From NCBI GenBank assembly GCA_024405335.1, contig JAKSOX010000002.1, positions 1 to 35,231 on the forward strand: a stretch of 35,231 bases of DNA, given 5' to 3'. Numbering within the stretch: the first letter of the stretch is position 1; each line of letters begins with the position of its first letter. The notes under the pieces were generated by a model. The model saw only the letters and a list, made by a program, of their open reading frames with translations, did not search any database and had not been told where the DNA came from. This document shows positions 32,701 to 35,231 of the stretch, piece after piece. This stretch comes from Kiritimatiellia bacterium (lineage in GTDB: Bacteria; Verrucomicrobiota; Kiritimatiellia; RFP12; UBA1067). Made by a program: the position numbers and the translations under genes.

Positions 32701-34513
32701 CGTGGGCCATCTGGACGTCGTCGACGCGCCCGACGAAATGTTCAAGCCCCGCATCGAGGGCGACCGCGTGTTCGCGCGCGGCGCGTGCGACACGAAGGGC
32801 AACGTGCTGGTGATGTGCCAGGTGCTTGCGAACCTCGTCGGCAAGGCGTCCGTGGGCATGTTCGTCGCGACGGACGAGGAGGGCGGAGGCGCCGGCGCCG
32901 CGACGCCGCAGATGATGATCGACCGCGGCTACCTGCCGCGCAAGCTCATTCTTGTGGGCGACACCGCGGGCGAAGAGCCGAACCAGCTCTTCATCGCGGA
33001 GAAGGGACATTGCCTCGTCGAACTCGTCGCGCACGGCAAAGGCGGGCACTCGTCGCGCCCATGGGCGCTCGACAATCCCATTCCGAAGTTGTGCGAAGGA
33101 TATCTCAAGTTCAAGGAGGCGTGGGACCGGGGCGCAGACCCGAACGAGCACTGGCGCACCGTCCTTTCGCCCACGATCGTCCACGCGAGCGACGTCGGCA
33201 ACGTGGTTTCCGACTCGGCGAGCATGCTTTTTTCCTGCCGCTACACGTCGGATGCGGAACTGGAGCGCGCGGTGAAGACGATGAAAGAGACGACGGGTCT
33301 CGAAGTTCGCGTCGCGGCGAGCCGCCGTCCGCCGGTCGTGAACCGGCCGGGCGATCCGGAAATGGTGGCGCTTTGGTGGGAGATGAACGACCGGCTCCCC
33401 GGCGGCGTTCGGCAGGGCCGGATGTCCGCCGCGACGGACGCATCGTACTTCGCGGGCCATGGCGTTCCGATCGTGATTTTCACGGCCGAGGGCGGCGAAC
33501 CGCACAGCGCGCGCGAGTGGGGTTCGCTCAAGTCGCTCGACGAACACGTGGCGCTCTTCACGCGCTATTTCGCCGAGAACGAGGCTTCGGGCGTGAACGA
33601 AATCGCGTACCATCCGCTCGCCGGCACGCCCAAGCCGTTCTACTACGCCGCGCGCCATCCCATCGAGAAGGGGTCGGCCTGCGAGGTCGCGGTGGTGCAG
33701 GTGCACGGCTGGGGCGACGGCGTGTGGACGCCGTTGGAGATGATTTCGCTCATGAAGGCGCTGCGGCGCGCCACGCCAGAAGGCGAGGAGCCGCCCTACG
33801 TGGTCGATCCGTTCTTCCCGCGCCGTCAGGTGCTCGCCGAGCGCAACCTGCCCGACGACGGCCGCGCCATCTGGAACGACTCGTGGACGGAGTCCTGCGT
33901 CACAATGGGGTCCGCCGGCGACGACTGGCGCGGCGGCGGCGACGCGGTCGGCACGACGTTCAGTTCGTTCGACGCGATGGACATGATCCTCGAGAAGCTC
34001 GGCGACCGCAAACTCTTTCCGAACCTGCGGCGCGTGGTCGTCACCGGGTTTTCCGCTGGCGGCCAGTTCGTGGGACGCTACGTCGCGGTTGGCAAGGGCA
34101 AGGTGCGCGACGGGGTGACGGTGGAGTATGCGGCGATGGCGCCGTCCACCGAGTTCCGTCCCGAACCCGACGTGCCGTGGCTGTACGGACTCAAGGGGCG
34201 TCCGCGCTATTCGGCTAATCTCGCGGAGGCGCAGATCCGCGCGAATCTTTTGTCGCGCCACGTGCGCCGCGCCTGCGGCACGCTTGACAACCAGGTCGGC
34301 GCGCAGTACGCGGTGGACGGCACGCCGCCGGCGCTCGCGCAGGGCCGCAGCCGCTACGAGCGGTTCGTCAATTTCCGGAAGTACCTCGACGAAGGCCATC
34401 CAAATTGGCGCAAACAGGTGACGTTCCACCCGATGGAGGGGGTGGGGCACGATTCGTCAGTCGCCCACCGCCTTCCCGGGTTCATCGACTACGTGTTCGG
34501 AAAAAGCGAGTGA
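29729..34513 (+). CDS. Secreted five-module fusion: CBM9-like, SGNH esterase, GH20-like, M20 peptidase, alpha/beta hydrolase (1594 aa)
   Basis: A signal peptide (1-20) precedes a CBM9-like sandwich at about 22-165. An SGNH/GDSL esterase at about 235-415 has G246-D247-S248, GTNNGGN at about 301-307 and D391-G-L-H394. A GH20-type barrel at about 425-900 has the acid pair in VGHDEW (D601, E602) and EVPCLSHSD. After a Pro-rich linker near 915, an M20 metallopeptidase runs from about 925 to 1290, with H994-L-D996, D1021 in GACDTKG, E1050-E1051 and PHSARE. The last module, 1300-1594, is an alpha/beta hydrolase with VHGWGDG, the nucleophile S1442 in GFSAGG and H1574 in GVGHDSS. Active-site residues look intact in each part. 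The set fits deacylation, aminosugar release and amide cleavage of one complex substrate, perhaps peptidoglycan or mucin-like. That assignment is inference. Confidence 0.85.
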   Translation: MKTKASILALALASGACCFGYEAPAWRIASDASGVTISVDVDEPLADLPGEPENELEIFFAPFPNDNRYYQFFGDLRERTVGPYYWSKGGDYARFADWKVAYDVQKGKGYCVKASLPWGDLRNCAPVTGGVWRVAVARTRQGEAFKITSGAPHEPKTWAAVAMPALDAASAAEAQRQIAAAKEHPKEVKLRVWAKPGERLPITSPCPKLDPDGEERWGVRQRAELRHARIARMAKEGRPPRVFMLGDSITEWFAPKPWARLARFAPANVGVSGDVIENVLWRIDLGMFDVVKPEALVLLIGTNNGGNTPAERAQGVAAIVDKIREKSPKTKILLYGIFPRGKTWPAEKNPLKDTNALLAKLAAEKGVAYADVTASFLAADGVTVRQELFRDGLHPNEAGDDVWVDSLERELGKLLGEPRADALPSVPFIRGVKAMLPGRDAFGDFRALVDLMAHFGLNTLMLELGGAMEYKSHPEVNAGWIEYAKIMNEYPGKTLKIQHAQKWHKNSIHSENGGGGVLTQKEIAELAAYARERGIEIIPEVPCLSHSDYLLWRHRELAERQNDPHPDCYCPSDPRSYALLFDLLDEVVALFKPRIVNVGHDEWYSIGVCDRCRGKNAAELYAGDVRKIRDHLAAKGVRTMMWAEKLLDFKFCDSKKPWAGAATEDFPATHPAIDMLPKDVVMLHWYWSLGRTLENAFADRGFTWVFGNYSARGMLDYPGRSRKRGFSGYMLSNWGRSDIPTLQRNGVLADIVMDKLVEESKDPDAEIDALWERMFKELFALRHPADRTYYRLRHHATRKREFRCFFDGFYVKKEDWLLGRYVLTLADGGKVTHDVLYGENVSHADVDWNPPREWDTDARRGRGELAAVAYSTLPVRQGGRTTYEIAIEIPKGAQVVSCVFEPAEGQPKDAVAFEPVTPPAPPSATVDRKALVDFLSLPSRSHDLPQLKRGVDFLKDWLAARGVWCTVETNECGYVGLYAATTPGKVHDYMFVGHLDVVDAPDEMFKPRIEGDRVFARGACDTKGNVLVMCQVLANLVGKASVGMFVATDEEGGGAGAATPQMMIDRGYLPRKLILVGDTAGEEPNQLFIAEKGHCLVELVAHGKGGHSSRPWALDNPIPKLCEGYLKFKEAWDRGADPNEHWRTVLSPTIVHASDVGNVVSDSASMLFSCRYTSDAELERAVKTMKETTGLEVRVAASRRPPVVNRPGDPEMVALWWEMNDRLPGGVRQGRMSAATDASYFAGHGVPIVIFTAEGGEPHSAREWGSLKSLDEHVALFTRYFAENEASGVNEIAYHPLAGTPKPFYYAARHPIEKGSACEVAVVQVHGWGDGVWTPLEMISLMKALRRATPEGEEPPYVVDPFFPRRQVLAERNLPDDGRAIWNDSWTESCVTMGSAGDDWRGGGDAVGTTFSSFDAMDMILEKLGDRKLFPNLRRVVVTGFSAGGQFVGRYVAVGKGKVRDGVTVEYAAMAPSTEFRPEPDVPWLYGLKGRPRYSANLAEAQIRANLLSRHVRRACGTLDNQVGAQYAVDGTPPALAQGRSRYERFVNFRKYLDEGHPNWRKQVTFHPMEGVGHDSSVAHRLPGFIDYVFGKSE

Positions 34514-34529
34514 TGCATTGCGAAAAGTG

Positions 34530-34538
34530 TGCTATAAT
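34530..34538 (+). promoter_or_regulatory. Extended -10 promoter of the small exported protein gene
   Basis: TGCTATAAT has its TATAAT at 34533-34538. A TTGCGA at 34518 is too close (9 bp) to act as -35. The start is predicted near 34545, followed by AAAGGG about 8 nt before the ATG at 34564. Confidence 0.55.
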
Positions 34539-34563
34539 GCGCGAACAAGAAAGGGATGATGTC

Positions 34564-34962
34564 ATGAAGAAGTTGATTTGCACGGCGCTTGTCGCCGGTT
34601 CGATGTTTGCAGTGGCCGACGAGGTCGCAAAACCCGCAACGGCCGCATCTGCGGCCCCTGCCGCGGCGGAGACCGCCAAAGTCTCTCCCAAGCGTTCCCA
34701 GATGTCTCCCGAGGCGCGCGAACGGATGCTCCAGCAGCGCGAGAAGTTCATGGCCGCTCGACGGGCGAAAATGGAAAGCCAGATGCTCGAGGTCGTCAAA
34801 AAGTACGTCGCCGACGAAACGAAGGCAAACGAGCTCGTCAAGGAACTTGCGGAGACGATGATGGCGCCGCGCCGCATGATGCCGCGCCGTGAGCGGCATG
34901 CGGTTCCGACGCCGGTCGCCAAGCCGACGCCGCCGGCAGAGAAGCCGGCTGAGTCCAAGTGA
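34564..34962 (+). CDS. Small exported charged helical protein, 132 aa
   Basis: A signal peptide (MKKLICTALVAGSMFAVADE) leads to an Ala/Pro-rich linker and a highly basic and acidic helix (PEARERMLQQREKFMAARR ... MLEVVKKYVADETKANEL). A Met/Arg-rich patch (MMAPRRMMPRRERHA) and a Pro/Lys tail follow. The build resembles Spy/ZraP-type periplasmic proteins and the protein at 17727-18224, but there is no clear LTxxQ motif. I do not assign a function. An in-frame ATG at 34537 overlaps the -10 box and cannot be the start. Confidence 0.6.
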   Translation: MKKLICTALVAGSMFAVADEVAKPATAASAAPAAAETAKVSPKRSQMSPEARERMLQQREKFMAARRAKMESQMLEVVKKYVADETKANELVKELAETMMAPRRMMPRRERHAVPTPVAKPTPPAEKPAESK

Positions 34963-34984
34963 TTCCCAGAACAGCATCCCCGCG

Positions 34985-35004
34985 ATGCGCGTCCGCAGGC
35001 GCAT
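34985..35004. terminator. Possible hairpin after the small exported protein gene
   Basis: ATGCGC (34985-34990) and GCGCAT (34999-35004) can pair around an 8-nt loop, 23 nt after the stop. Only two T follow, so termination here is weak at best. Apart from the tRNA-His promoter, nothing else is seen in 34963-35124. Confidence 0.3.
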
Positions 35005-35124
35005 TTCGCCGCCCGCGTGCGCGGACTTCAGTTGCGTCGCATGCCTACGTTTGGGACGGCCGGGGACGCGAAAAGTGCGAATCCGGCGTGGTTTGTTGAA
35101 ATGTTGAAATGCTGAAAATAGCCC

Positions 35125-35153
35125 TTGCTTTCGCGAGGCGCATTTGGTATACT
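35125..35153 (+). promoter_or_regulatory. tRNA-His promoter
   Basis: The -35 TTGCTT (35125-35130), a 17-bp spacer and the -10 TATACT (35148-35153) with TGG extension lie about 25 nt before the tRNA. It is the same architecture as the tRNA-Ala promoter. Confidence 0.8.
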
Positions 35154-35177
35154 TCGCGCGTTTTTTCGGATCCAAGT

Positions 35178-35231
35178 GGCGAGAGTAGCTCAATTGGTAG
35201 AGCATCAGATTGTGGATCTGAGGGTTGCGGG
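35178..35231 (+). tRNA. tRNA-His (anticodon GTG), 3' end beyond the window
   Basis: The acceptor strand GCGAGAG is preceded by the extra G-1 (35178) expected for histidine tRNAs. GTAGCTCAATTGGTAGAGC forms the D-arm. The anticodon stem CAGAT/ATCTG encloses the loop with GTG, which reads CAC. The window ends in the T-arm, so the acceptor 3' strand cannot be checked. Confidence 0.85.

Noticed and set aside
29744..34450. A 1568-codon minus-strand open frame opposite the five-module gene
   Set aside because: It is a composition artefact with the same low-complexity Arg/His/Val pattern and no start signals.
1..35231. CRISPR arrays, insertion sequences or prophage
   Set aside because: No regularly spaced repeats, transposase motifs or phage structural genes were seen.

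Overview
The window (about 35 kb, high G+C, strong G/C third-position bias) looks like an uncultured Gram-negative bacterium of the Verrucomicrobiota-Lentisphaerota type, most likely a gut or rumen Kiritimatiellae. This is inferred from very large secreted multi-enzyme glycan-degrading proteins, many signal peptides, an RND efflux pump, a LuxS, and an economical mix of metabolic genes. No phage, transposase or CRISPR array is visible. Assignment to a taxon cannot be proved from the sequence alone.

Layout. 1-755: a small unknown minus-strand gene, a possibly frameshifted ORF, and a promoter with a tiny leaderless leader ORF. 756-2384: exported Sel1-repeat protein. 2480-8299: a 1939-residue secreted protein joining a GH2 enzyme, a GH28-type beta-helix and a TIM-barrel-like third module. 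8382-12580: membrane fusion protein plus HAE1-type RND pump. 12686-12761: tRNA-Ala(CGC) with promoter and terminator. 12893-17695: a tightly overlapped five-gene unit with an ExbB/MotA-like proton channel subunit, a single-span coiled-coil partner with an Asp pair at the membrane edge, a large unknown periplasmic protein, a radical SAM/SPASM protein and a small membrane protein. This is the best candidate for an undescribed system. 17727-18224 (minus): Spy/CpxP-like periplasmic protein, divergent from the next operon. 18372-24746: eight same-strand genes with gaps of 4-35 nt (hisD, NifU-like, iorB, paaK, luxS, pncC, GT25, uxuA). 24913-25209: HU-like protein with its own promoter, upstream tandem repeats and terminator. 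25276-29716: small membrane-anchored protein, lgt, GT4 glycosyltransferase and GH78 rhamnosidase. 29729-34513: a second giant secreted fusion (CBM9-like, SGNH esterase, GH20-like, M20 peptidase, alpha/beta hydrolase). 34564-34962: small exported protein. 35178-end: a truncated tRNA-His with promoter.

How it fits together. The two giant proteins and the GH78 enzyme point to degradation of a complex acylated glycan containing galactosides, uronates, rhamnose and N-acetylhexosamines. uxuA would take uronate-derived sugars into central metabolism. Two promoter styles are visible. tRNA, HU and the second giant gene use TTGCnn, a 17-18 bp spacer and TATAnT. Others use an extended -10 with the consensus ACGTGnTAYAAT and no -35 box. 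Several exported-protein genes have their ATG 6-7 nt after the -10, which implies leaderless mRNAs.
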